Position numbers and translations under genes: made by a program. 6,997 nt of DNA from Peptococcaceae bacterium UBA4997 (lineage in GTDB: Bacteria; Bacillota; Dehalobacteriia; UBA4068; UBA4997). The DNA lies in NCBI GenBank assembly GCA_002398485.1, contig DGYV01000063.1, positions 4,402-11,398 of the forward strand. Reading direction: 5' to 3'. Positions 1 through 5,943 of this stretch are shown in pieces. Positions within the stretch are counted from its first letter, which is position 1; every line of letters begins with the position of its first letter. Below the pieces are notes generated by a model. That model saw only the letters and a program-made list of their open reading frames with translations, made no database searches and was not told the DNA's origin.

Positions 1-12
1 ATAGAAATTGTG

Positions 13-36
13 GGGCGGGTGTAAACCCGCCCGTTT
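13..36 (+). terminator. Terminator-like hairpin upstream of trmFO
   Basis: An 8-bp GC-rich perfect stem (13-20 with 25-32) closes on a GTAA loop of the GNRA type and is followed by G and only three T residues. This could end the transcript of the preceding gene, which is outside the window; in related genomes that gene is often topA, but this is inference. The T tract is short, so termination may be weak and some read-through into trmFO is plausible. Confidence 0.5.
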
Positions 37-83
37 GCATAAGCTTTTAAGATACTTATTTGATAAAAATAGGAGAAAATACA

Positions 84-1409
84 TTGGCTGATCAATTTAT
101 TAATATTATTGGTGCAGGCCTTGCAGGTTCGGAAGCCGCTTGGCAGGTAGCCCAAAGAGGTATTAAAGTAAAACTTTATGAAATGCGGCCCCATAAAATG
201 CCGCCCTCCCACAAAACTGCTTATTTTGGTGAGCTTGTTTGCAGTAATTCCCTGCGCGCAGCGGGATTGGGCAATGCTGTTGGCCTGTTAAAAGAGGAAA
301 TGCGCTTGTTTGATTCCCTAATCATGCAAGCGGCAGATGCCTCTAAAGTGCCGGCCGGCGGAGCCTTAGCGGTGGATAGAGAAGCTTTTGGCAGCTATAT
401 TACCAAGGCATTGTCCAATCATCCCAATATCCAAATAATTCACGAAGAAATCACGGATCTCTCACAATTCAGTGGTATTGTGATCATAGCGGCAGGGCCT
501 TTGGCAAGCGAAAAACTTACCCAAGCAATTGCCGCACAGATAAACAGCCCTTACCTGCATTTCCATGATGCTGTGGCACCTATAGTGGATGGTAATACTA
601 TAGATATGCAGATTGCTTTTCGAGCTTCACGGTATGGCAGGGGTGATTTGCCCGAGGGTGACTATATCAACTGCCCCATGAATAAAGAGGAATACCTTGC
701 TTTTTATAATGAGCTGGTGAGTGCTGAATTAGTGCCCCTAAAGGTTTTTGAAAAAGAAAAGGATTTTCAGGGTTGCATGCCTATTGAAGCTATGGCCAGG
801 CGCGGTGTGGATACCATGCGTTTCGGGCCTTTGAAACCGGTGGGTATCATAAACCCGCATACGGGTACCGAAGCCTATGCCATAGTGCAGTTAAGGCAAG
901 ATAACGCTTCCGCAACCATGTTCAATATGGTAGGCTTTCAAACTCGTTTAACTTGGCCTGAGCAAAAACGGGTGTTCAGGATGATACCGGGGCTGGAAAA
1001 GGCAGGAATCCTGCGTTACGGGGTAATGCATAGGAACACCTATTTGAATTCCCCTATGCTCTTGAATGCTGATTTATCCTTAAAAGCAAAGCCTCAAATT
1101 TGTTTTGCAGGGCAAATAACAGGTGTGGAGGGGTATGTGGAATCTGCTGCTTGCGGTATGGTTGTGGGTATCAATGCGGCAAGGAAGGAGCAAGGGAAAA
1201 CGGCCTTGCTTTATCCTTCTACAACAGCGCTGGGTGGGCTTATAAGGTATTTGCAAATACCGAACCCCAATTTCCAGCCTATGAATGTTACATTTGGTTT
1301 GCTGGAACCTTTAGGGCAACGCATTCGCAAAAAGAGTGAAAAGAACAGGCTTTTAGCAGAAAGAGCACTTACGGATATAAAAAACTTTCTGTTGCATGAG
1401 CAAGTTTAA
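84..1409 (+). CDS. trmFO: Methylenetetrahydrofolate--tRNA-(uracil-5-)-methyltransferase TrmFO
   Basis: This FAD-dependent cytoplasmic enzyme makes 5-methyluridine at position 54 of the tRNA T loop, using methylenetetrahydrofolate as carbon donor and NAD(P)H as reductant. The N-terminal dinucleotide-binding motif GAGLAG is at residues 10-15, and the family signature ELVCSNSLR lies at about 50-58. The two family cysteines are C53 in that signature and C231 in QGCMPIEAMARRG. The C-terminal PMNVTFGLLEPL block is also typical. I chose the TTG at 84 because AGGAGA (71-76) sits 7 nt upstream and this start places the signature cysteine at residue 53, as in Bacillus subtilis TrmFO. An in-frame TTG at 60 would add eight residues but lacks a ribosome binding site. 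The protein is 441 residues, close to the usual 435-450. It is the first gene of a compact run, with xerC 26 nt downstream. Confidence 0.97.
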   Translation: MADQFINIIGAGLAGSEAAWQVAQRGIKVKLYEMRPHKMPPSHKTAYFGELVCSNSLRAAGLGNAVGLLKEEMRLFDSLIMQAADASKVPAGGALAVDREAFGSYITKALSNHPNIQIIHEEITDLSQFSGIVIIAAGPLASEKLTQAIAAQINSPYLHFHDAVAPIVDGNTIDMQIAFRASRYGRGDLPEGDYINCPMNKEEYLAFYNELVSAELVPLKVFEKEKDFQGCMPIEAMARRGVDTMRFGPLKPVGIINPHTGTEAYAIVQLRQDNASATMFNMVGFQTRLTWPEQKRVFRMIPGLEKAGILRYGVMHRNTYLNSPMLLNADLSLKAKPQICFAGQITGVEGYVESAACGMVVGINAARKEQGKTALLYPSTTALGGLIRYLQIPNPNFQPMNVTFGLLEPLGQRIRKKSEKNRLLAERALTDIKNFLLHEQV

Positions 1410-1435
1410 CTAAGCAGTTTAAAGGGGGGCGCACT

Positions 1436-2350
1436 ATGGATGAACTGAACAGTTTTAAAAACAGGGCGGCAGAATTTTTATCCTATGTGCAGATCGAAAA
1501 AAATTATTCTCCCAATACTATACAGGCTTACCGCAAGGATCTTGCATCTTTTCTCGTCTACCTTGAGGAAAACCACCAAACAGCGGTGCTGGATGATCCT
1601 GAAGCCTTGAGCTATATTATCATGCGTAATTATTTGGCGCATCTGCAAAGGCAGGGGCTGGATAAGCGCACTATTTCCAGAAAGCTTTCGGCGGCGCGTT
1701 CCTTCTACCGTTTTTTGATGCGCCAGGAAATTGTTATGCATAACCCTGCTGCGGAAGTAGCAAGCCCAAAGCTGGAAAAAAAATTGCCCATTTTTTTGTA
1801 TCCCGAGGAAATAGAAGCCCTGATGTCGGTAACGGCTGAGGATCTTTGGGGCATGAGGGACAGGAGTATTCTTGAAGTTTTGTATGGCTGCGGCTTGCGC
1901 GTGAGCGAGTTGGTAAGCATGAATATCAAAAATATCGATTGCCATGCGGGTTTTGTGCGAGTTATCGGTAAAGGTAGTAAAGAAAGGATAGTGCCCGTAG
2001 GCGATTTAGCTATTGATGCTGTGCAAACCTATCTGGCTTTGCGGATAGCGGCAGGCAAAACAGCTGGTTTAGACGAGCCTTTGTTTATCAATCAAAGGGG
2101 CGGCAGGCTAACTGACCGCAGTGTTAGGATGATTTTGAATAAATATATTGAAAAAACTTTTATAGATAAAAATGTAAGCCCGCACAGCTTGCGCCACAGT
2201 TTTGCTACACATCTTTTGGAAAATGGAGCGGATCTGCGTTCGGTGCAGGAGCTTTTGGGGCATAAAAATATATCGACCACACAAATTTATACCCATTTGA
2301 GTATGACAACAATTAGGGATGCTTATAATAAAAGTCATCCCCGAGCATAA
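1436..2350 (+). CDS. xerC: Tyrosine recombinase XerC
   Basis: This is a site-specific tyrosine recombinase of 304 residues. In this gene neighbourhood it normally acts with XerD at the chromosomal dif site, where FtsK activates resolution of chromosome dimers. The N-terminal SAM-like, core-binding domain spans about 10-100 (for example NYSPNTIQAYRKDL). The C-terminal catalytic domain carries the full active-site set: R155 (GCGLRVSEL), K179 (IGKGSKERIVP), H250 and R253 (PHSLRHSFATHLL), H276 (LLGHKNISTTQIY) and nucleophile Y285. The ATG is preceded by a G-rich Shine-Dalgarno sequence (AAAGGGGGG, 1421-1429) 6 nt upstream. In B. subtilis the gene in this position is called codV. XerC and XerD are close paralogues; the XerC assignment rests largely on the trmFO-hslV context. 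Confidence 0.95.
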   Translation: MDELNSFKNRAAEFLSYVQIEKNYSPNTIQAYRKDLASFLVYLEENHQTAVLDDPEALSYIIMRNYLAHLQRQGLDKRTISRKLSAARSFYRFLMRQEIVMHNPAAEVASPKLEKKLPIFLYPEEIEALMSVTAEDLWGMRDRSILEVLYGCGLRVSELVSMNIKNIDCHAGFVRVIGKGSKERIVPVGDLAIDAVQTYLALRIAAGKTAGLDEPLFINQRGGRLTDRSVRMILNKYIEKTFIDKNVSPHSLRHSFATHLLENGADLRSVQELLGHKNISTTQIYTHLSMTTIRDAYNKSHPRA

Positions 2351-2386
2351 GAATAATATAGCAGCTAACAGAAAGGTTGTGTAGAA

Positions 2387-2935
2387 ATGGAATTAAGGGG
2401 TACTACCATAGTAGCGGTAAAAAAAGACGGCAAAGTTGCGGTAGCAGGAGATGGCCAAGTAACCTTAAGTAACAGTATTATTATGAAAAAAGGTGCACGT
2501 AAAGTACGCCGCCTGTATAAGGATCAGGTAGTTGTAGGTTTTGCGGGTTCAGTAGCAGACGCCTTCAGCCTGTTCGACAAATTCGAAATAAAGCTAGAGG
2601 AATTCCGTGGCAACCTTACACGTTCTGCAGTGGCTTTGGCTAAAGAATGGCGCACCGATAAAATGCTGCGTCAGTTGGAAGCCATGATGATAGTTGCAAG
2701 CGGTGATGAAGTTCTCATCCTTTCCGGTAGCGGTGAAGTAATAGAGCCTGATGATAATATTGCTGCTATAGGTTCGGGTGGTGCTTATGCTTTGGCAGCG
2801 GCACGCGCTTTGGTAGCTCATACAGATTTGAGCGCAGCGGAGATAGCTAAGGAAGCTCTTACCATAGCGGCGGATATTTGTGTTTACACGAATACCAATA
2901 TTATAGTGGAAGAAACCGAACCGGAAGCCAAATAA
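2387..2935 (+). CDS. hslV: ATP-dependent protease subunit HslV (ClpQ)
   Basis: This is the proteolytic chamber of the HslUV protease, a proteasome-beta-like N-terminal threonine hydrolase that forms stacked hexameric rings in the cytoplasm. The 182-residue protein begins [11 protein letters not shown], so removal of a five-residue propeptide would expose T6 as nucleophile. Other active-site elements are D22 in GDGQVT and K39 in the ARKVRRL segment, aligned to the Escherichia coli Thr1/Asp17/Lys33 set with a one-residue insertion. The GSGG loop ([16 protein letters not shown]) is also conserved. B. subtilis ClpQ uses an N-terminal serine, but this protein has the ancestral TT start. GAAAGG (2371-2376) is a modest ribosome binding site 10 nt upstream. 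The gene lies 36 nt after xerC, yet its partner hslU is 502 nt downstream instead of adjacent. Confidence 0.96.
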   Translation: MELRGTTIVAVKKDGKVAVAGDGQVTLSNSIIMKKGARKVRRLYKDQVVVGFAGSVADAFSLFDKFEIKLEEFRGNLTRSAVALAKEWRTDKMLRQLEAMMIVASGDEVLILSGSGEVIEPDDNIAAIGSGGAYALAAARALVAHTDLSAAEIAKEALTIAADICVYTNTNIIVEETEPEAK

Positions 2936-2999
2936 AGGATTTTAAATATTATGTATGTTATGTTATGCGAAATACATTTAATGGTTTTAATTATTCCTT

Positions 3000-3025
3000 G
3001 CTAATACTTGGAATTATAAGTTAGC
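3000..3025 (+). other. Small hairpin downstream of hslV
   Basis: GCTA (3000-3003) pairs with TAGC (3022-3025) and ACTT (3006-3009) pairs with AAGT (3018-3021), with a two-base bulge and an 8-nt loop. It is followed by G and three T residues only. It could stabilise the 3' end of the hslV transcript or be a weak terminator; the evidence is only the inverted repeat. Confidence 0.3.
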
Positions 3026-3060
3026 GTTTGGGATTAAAAATGCTTTTTCGCACCCGTAAA

Positions 3061-3290
3061 GCGTGGCGTAGAGTTTTCTTGCTGATAAGGCGGTAAGCAC
3101 AGGCAAATGGCATTGCGAAAGATAGTTTACATTACGAGTTCGCAATGCCATTTAGCGGATCCAACGGGGAAGTTTTGAGGCGTATCCGCGTGCCAAATGC
3201 ACCGACTTAGCGGCAGTTGAAAACTGTAGCCTAAGCGGTTAGGGCGCAAAACTCCCCTTTCCTGGGCAGGGGTCAAGGGGGATAGGGAGC
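3061..3290. ncRNA. Candidate structured RNA or intergenic repeat element
   Basis: This GC-richer island is dense in complementary segments. They include 3105-3119 with 3139-3153 (15 bp, perfect); GCGGAT 3155-3160 with ATCCGC 3184-3189; GGGGA-GTTTTG 3166-3177 with CAAAACTCCCC 3247-3257 (one bulge); GTGC 3190-3193 with GCAC 3199-3202; CCG-CTTAG 3202-3210 with CTAAGCGG 3231-3238 (one bulge); CAGTT 3214-3218 with AACTG 3222-3226; and CCCCTT 3254-3259 with AAGGGG 3275-3280. Some pairs exclude one another, so they are not all simultaneous. I do not recognise the hallmarks of tmRNA, RNase P RNA, SRP RNA or a known riboswitch. Strand is unknown. A nonautonomous palindromic repeat is an equally good explanation. 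Boundaries are taken from the composition change. Confidence 0.35.
3105..3153. repeat. Perfect 15-bp inverted repeat, 19-nt loop
   Basis: The arm at 3105-3119 (AAATGGCATTGCGAA) is exactly complementary to 3139-3153, and two more pairs (3103-3104 with 3155-3156) form beyond a one-base bulge. There is no T tract on either strand, so it is not a standard intrinsic terminator. It is the longest perfect stem in the window and sits in the middle of the noncoding island. Confidence 0.8.
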
Positions 3291-3324
3291 AAAATAACAT
3301 CAACTCCTTTATTAATGCTTTGAT

Positions 3325-3348
3325 TTTATGGTTAAGTTTATGGTTAAG
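3325..3348. repeat. Perfect tandem 12-bp repeat upstream of hslU
   Basis: TTTATGGTTAAG occurs twice head to tail (3325-3336 and 3337-3348). Viewed as a binding site, this is GGTTAAG twice, spaced by five bases. It lies about 90 nt upstream of hslU and touches the -35 region of the only promoter-like sequence I can suggest there, so it could be an operator. The geometry recalls the direct heptads of the heat-shock repressor CtsR (GGTCAAA, three-base spacing) but matches neither that sequence nor that spacing. Replication slippage is the alternative. Confidence 0.6.
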
Positions 3349-3373
3349 ATTAAATAGAGGCAGTTTTTATTAT
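3344..3373 (+). promoter_or_regulatory. Weak candidate promoter for hslU
   Basis: TTAAGA (3344-3349) and TATTAT (3368-3373) are separated by 18 nt and match the -35 and -10 consensus at 4/6 and 5/6 positions. In such AT-rich DNA this match is easily reached by chance. The argument for a promoter here is mainly that hslU is far from hslV and may need its own start. Confidence 0.25.
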
Positions 3374-3437
3374 AAATAAATAGCTTAATGCTTTCGAATT
3401 CTAGCCAAAAGTATAAAAACAGAAAAGAGGTAATATA

Positions 3438-4847
3438 ATGATGAATGAATTGACCCCAAGGCAAATAGTTGCCGAGCTGGATAAATACATCATCGGCCAG
3501 GATAATGCCAAACGTTGTGTGGCGGTGGCCTTAAGAAACCGTTATCGCCGCAAATGCTTGGGTACCGCTATTCAGGACGAAATAATGCCCAAAAATATTA
3601 TTATGATAGGCCCCACAGGTGTGGGCAAAACCGAAATAGCCCGTCGCTTAGCTAAACTTGTGCAAGCTCCTTTCTTAAAAGTTGAGGCCACAAAGTTTAC
3701 AGAAGTTGGCTATGTGGGGCGGGATGTTGAGTCCATCGTTAGGGATATAACGGAAATAGCCATCCGCATGGTCAAAAACGAGCAAATGGAAAAAGTGCGC
3801 CCGCAGGGCGAAGCCGCCGCGGAGGAAAGGCTGTTGGATCTTTTGGCTCCCGCAGGCCGCAAGGATAAAAAAGTCAACCGCAATCCCATGGAGCTATTTT
3901 TCGGAGGGGTTAGGGATGATGACGACGATGAATACACCAGGGAAACTTCTCAGGTGGAGGCGGAGGAAGCCAAAACCCGCCGTCAAAAAGTAAAGGAACT
4001 GCTTGCCATGGGCTATATGGAAGACCATTTGGTAGAAATAGAAGTAGAAGAGCAATCTATGCCTATAGGTTCCATAAACGGCATGGACGAAATGGGCATC
4101 AATATTCAGGAAATGTTTGGCGGCCTGATGCCTAAAAAAACCAAACGCCGCAAGCTTACCGTGGCGGAGGCCAGAAAAATTTTGATTCAGGAGGAATGCG
4201 TGAAGCTTATAGATACGGACGAAGCTACCGGACGTGGTATCGAAAGGGCTGAACAATCCGGCATCATCTTTTTTGACGAAATAGATAAAATAGCGGTAAG
4301 GAGCGGCCATACCGGCGGTGGGCAGGATGTTTCGCGCGAGGGCGTGCAAAGGGATATTTTACCTATAGTTGAAGGTTCTACCGTAATGACCAAATACGGC
4401 CCCGTGAAAACCGATTATATGCTGTTCATTGCGGCAGGTGCTTTCCATGTGGCCAAACCTTCTGATCTTATTCCCGAATTGCAGGGTCGTTTTCCCATTA
4501 GGGTGGAATTGGAAAGCTTAACGGAAGAAGATTTTCGCCGTATCCTTTTAGAACCCCAAAACTCCTTGGTCAAGCAATATGTAGCGCTTTTACAAGCAGA
4601 TGGTGTAGATATACATTTCACGGAAGACGGCATAGGTGCTATGGCTGCAATAGCCCAGCAGGTAAATAGTGCTACCGAGAATATCGGCGCCCGCAGGCTT
4701 TACACAATTTTGGAAAAAGTGCTGGAGGATTTGTTGTATCAGGCTCCGGATGCTGCTTTGACAAATGTGGATATAGATAAAGCTTATGTGGAAAGCAAGC
4801 TTTCCCTGTTAGCACAAAATGAAGATATGAGCAGATTTATTCTATAA
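3438..4847 (+). CDS. hslU: ATP-dependent protease ATPase subunit HslU (ClpY)
   Basis: This AAA+ unfoldase of the Clp/Hsp100 family caps HslV and feeds it unfolded substrates. In the 469-residue protein, the N-terminal [18 protein letters not shown] block is typical. Walker A GPTGVGKT is at 58-65, the pore motif GYVG at 91-94, Walker B IIFFDEID at 276-283, the probable arginine finger R351 in LQGRFPIR, and the sensor-2 GARR at 417-420. The intermediate (I) domain, about 110-245, holds an acidic run DDDDDE (160-165). The C-terminus ends SRFIL, the tail that docks into HslV pockets, so the interaction should be intact. AGAGG (3426-3430) lies 7 nt before the ATG at 3438; a second ATG at 3441 is also possible, and the family start does not decide between them. 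The usual next gene, codY, is absent. Confidence 0.97.
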   Translation: MMNELTPRQIVAELDKYIIGQDNAKRCVAVALRNRYRRKCLGTAIQDEIMPKNIIMIGPTGVGKTEIARRLAKLVQAPFLKVEATKFTEVGYVGRDVESIVRDITEIAIRMVKNEQMEKVRPQGEAAAEERLLDLLAPAGRKDKKVNRNPMELFFGGVRDDDDDEYTRETSQVEAEEAKTRRQKVKELLAMGYMEDHLVEIEVEEQSMPIGSINGMDEMGINIQEMFGGLMPKKTKRRKLTVAEARKILIQEECVKLIDTDEATGRGIERAEQSGIIFFDEIDKIAVRSGHTGGGQDVSREGVQRDILPIVEGSTVMTKYGPVKTDYMLFIAAGAFHVAKPSDLIPELQGRFPIRVELESLTEEDFRRILLEPQNSLVKQYVALLQADGVDIHFTEDGIGAMAAIAQQVNSATENIGARRLYTILEKVLEDLLYQAPDAALTNVDIDKAYVESKLSLLAQNEDMSRFIL

Positions 4848-4850
4848 AAT

Positions 4851-4924
4851 TTTGAATTATCGTATTTATTTTCGGGTTTTTTTCCTAAAATAAGGGTAAA
4901 ATGTTAAAAAGCTCGAAATTCAAA
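4851..4924. other. AT-rich foldback after hslU
   Basis: TTTGAATT (4851-4858) is complementary to 4917-4924, and the stem continues as TCG (4860-4862) with CGA (4914-4916) past one bulged A, giving 11 bp. Inside it, TTATTTT (4866-4872) pairs with AAAATAA (4887-4893). No T tract follows, so it is not a canonical terminator, but it fills the 3' untranslated region of hslU just before the rpsB promoter. Confidence 0.35.
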
Positions 4925-4934
4925 TATAATATGG

Positions 4935-4963
4935 TTGCAAAAAATATTTTTGTTTGCTATACT
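4935..4963 (+). promoter_or_regulatory. Extended -10 housekeeping promoter for rpsB
   Basis: TTGCAA (4935-4940) and TATACT (4958-4963) are 17 nt apart, and TGC directly before the -10 box gives an extended -10 element. This is the best promoter in the window and fits the vegetative sigma factor (SigA/sigma-70). Transcription should begin around 4969-4971, producing a leader of about 100 nt before rpsB and driving rpsB, with tsf and pyrH by read-through. Confidence 0.8.
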
Positions 4964-4980
4964 AAATTGTGGTTTATTAT

Positions 4981-5038
4981 CACTCACGGCAAAGGATGGT
5001 TATTGCCCGTGGCGCAAGCTGCAATAACCAGTTGAGTT
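4981..5038 (+). promoter_or_regulatory. Structured rpsB leader, possible S2 autoregulatory element
   Basis: TGGTTATTGC (4997-5006) pairs perfectly with GCAATAACCA (5021-5030). Within its 14-nt loop, GGC (5011-5013) and GCT (5018-5020) can close a GCAA tetraloop. CACGG (4985-4989) upstream is complementary to loop bases CCGTG (5007-5011), which would form a pseudoknot. Alternatively ACTCA (4982-4986) can pair with TGAGT (5033-5037) as an outer stem; the two options share two bases and exclude each other. In Escherichia coli the rpsB-tsf operon is repressed by S2 acting on its leader. That this leader does the same is inference, and I do not know a matching described motif. Confidence 0.5.
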
Positions 5039-5069
5039 TGTTGGAGGCAAAACAAAAGGAGGAAATAAA

Positions 5070-5849
5070 ATGGCAGTAATCTCTATGAAACAACTTTTGG
5101 AGGCCGGTGTACATTTTGGCCACCAAACCCGTCGCTGGAACCCTAAAATGGGTCGCTACATCTTTACCGAAAGGAACGGCATTTACATTATCGACTTGCA
5201 AAAAACCGTTCATAAGGTTGATGAAGCCTATAACTTTATTAAAGAAGTGGCTTCTGAAGGTAAAGCTGTACTTTTTGTAGGTACAAAAAAACAAGCTCAG
5301 GAAGCAATCAAGGAAGAAGCACTTCGTGCAGGCCAGTACTTTGTAAATGAACGCTGGTTGGGTGGTATGCTTACCAACTTTGGTACCATTCAGCAAAGGA
5401 TCAACCGTTTGCGTGAATTGGAACGCATGGAAGAAGACGGTACCTTTGAGCTGTTGCCCAAAAAGGAAGTTTCCCAGTTGTGCGGCCAGAAACTTAAATT
5501 GGAACGTTTTCTTGGCGGTATCAAGGATATGCGTAAACTTCCCGGTGCTATATTTATTGTAGACCCCCGCAAAGAACGCATTGCGGTTGCGGAAGCCCGT
5601 CGTTTGCATATTCCCATTGTAGCTATCGTGGATACTAACTGTGATCCCGATGAAATAGATTATCCTATCCCCGGTAATGACGATGCCATCCGTGCGGTAA
5701 AATTACTAACCGGTAAAATGGCAGATGCCATCATTGAAGCTAATCAGGGTATGTCTATGGCCAAAGCAGCTGTTGATGCCGCAGCTGTTCACGAAATAGC
5801 TGAAGAATCTGCTAAAGCTGAAGCCGAACTTGATAAAGCAGAAGCATAA
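5070..5849 (+). CDS. rpsB: 30S ribosomal protein S2
   Basis: S2 (uS2) is a late-binding protein on the solvent side of the 30S head/body junction, bound to 16S rRNA and near S1 where S1 is present. The 259-residue sequence opens with the family block [22 protein letters not shown] (written here as residues 6-27), followed by [17 protein letters not shown]. The helical-hairpin region spans about 105-145, then [19 protein letters not shown] (148-166), [13 protein letters not shown] (181-193) and the [11 protein letters not shown] helix. The last 30 residues are an Ala/Glu-rich tail, variable in the family. AAAGGAGG (5055-5062) lies 7 nt before the ATG; a second GGAGG (5043-5047) is further upstream. 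Length is typical for Bacillota (about 230-260). It heads the rpsB-tsf-pyrH unit behind its own promoter. Confidence 0.98.
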   Translation: MAVISMKQLLEAGVHFGHQTRRWNPKMGRYIFTERNGIYIIDLQKTVHKVDEAYNFIKEVASEGKAVLFVGTKKQAQEAIKEEALRAGQYFVNERWLGGMLTNFGTIQQRINRLRELERMEEDGTFELLPKKEVSQLCGQKLKLERFLGGIKDMRKLPGAIFIVDPRKERIAVAEARRLHIPIVAIVDTNCDPDEIDYPIPGNDDAIRAVKLLTGKMADAIIEANQGMSMAKAAVDAAAVHEIAEESAKAEAELDKAEA

Positions 5850-5858
5850 GAACCTTTT

Positions 5859-5900
5859 AAAAGAGGTAGGGAGGAAAACCTCGTCCCTACCTCTTTTCTT
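5859..5900 (+). terminator. Strong hairpin between rpsB and tsf, likely attenuating terminator
   Basis: AAAAGAGGTAGGGA (5859-5872) is perfectly complementary to 5884-5897, a 14-bp stem whose last four pairs are A-T and are followed by CTT. Inside the loop, GG-AAAA-CC (5873-5880) can extend it past a three-base bulge. The T residues lie mostly within the stem, and the A residues on the left would serve as a T tract on the other strand. It begins 9 nt after the rpsB stop. I infer partial termination or a processing/stability site that sets S2 output above that of EF-Ts and UMP kinase. Confidence 0.75.
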
Positions 5901-5943
5901 GAATCAGGCAAAAATATATTTTATATATTAGGAGGATATTTAG

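Larger units (their letters stand above)
2936..3437. other. Long noncoding spacer between hslV and hslU
   Basis: These 502 nt contain no credible gene; the central part has stops in all three forward frames, and I see no match to CodY or another known protein. By hand count the middle (3061-3290) is about 53% GC, while the flanks are only about 20-33%. From left to right it holds an AT-rich stretch, a small hairpin (3000-3025), a perfect 15-bp hairpin (3105-3153), a set of nested hairpins (3155-3280), a 12-bp tandem repeat (3325-3348), and an AT-rich hslU leader. I see no clear terminator after hslV: none of the hairpins is followed by a T tract. The sharp change in composition suggests either a structured RNA gene or an inserted intergenic repeat element. 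Confidence 0.85.

Noticed and set aside
1478..1945. 155-codon open frame on the minus strand within xerC
   Set aside because: Antisense to an intact tyrosine recombinase with all catalytic residues; no ribosome binding site or family resemblance seen.
1436..2350. Phage-type or integron integrase marking a mobile element
   Set aside because: The recombinase is embedded in the conserved trmFO-hslV neighbourhood, has the standard XerC length and shows no att sites or cargo, so it is the housekeeping enzyme.
3061..3290. tmRNA, RNase P RNA, SRP RNA or a transposon with terminal repeats
   Set aside because: None of the hallmark sequences of those RNAs is visible, there is no transposase, and the ends show only short GAGTTTT/AAAACTC complementarity, not proper terminal inverted repeats.
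2936..3437. Possible codY remnant or other pseudogene between hslV and hslU
   Set aside because: The centre has closely spaced stops in all forward frames, and I see no CodY-like peptide such as its C-terminal helix-turn-helix; the region is dominated by inverted repeats.
3708..3730. GC-rich purine/pyrimidine blocks in hslU as a regulatory site
   Set aside because: They simply encode the conserved GYVGRDVES pore region and need no further explanation.
3894..4349. 151-codon open frame on the minus strand within hslU
   Set aside because: Antisense to the I-domain and Walker B coding region of hslU; its composition mirrors hslU codons and shows no domain.
4980..5609. 209-codon open frame on the minus strand
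   Set aside because: It lies antisense to rpsB, whose protein is unmistakable. The antisense product is rich in Phe, Cys and Lys with no recognisable domain, as expected for a shadow of a conserved gene.
5899..5929. Promoter for tsf (TTGAAT, 17 nt, TATATA)
   Set aside because: The predicted start near 5934 would fall inside the AGGAGG site and leave almost no leader; the AT-rich context makes the -10 match uninformative.
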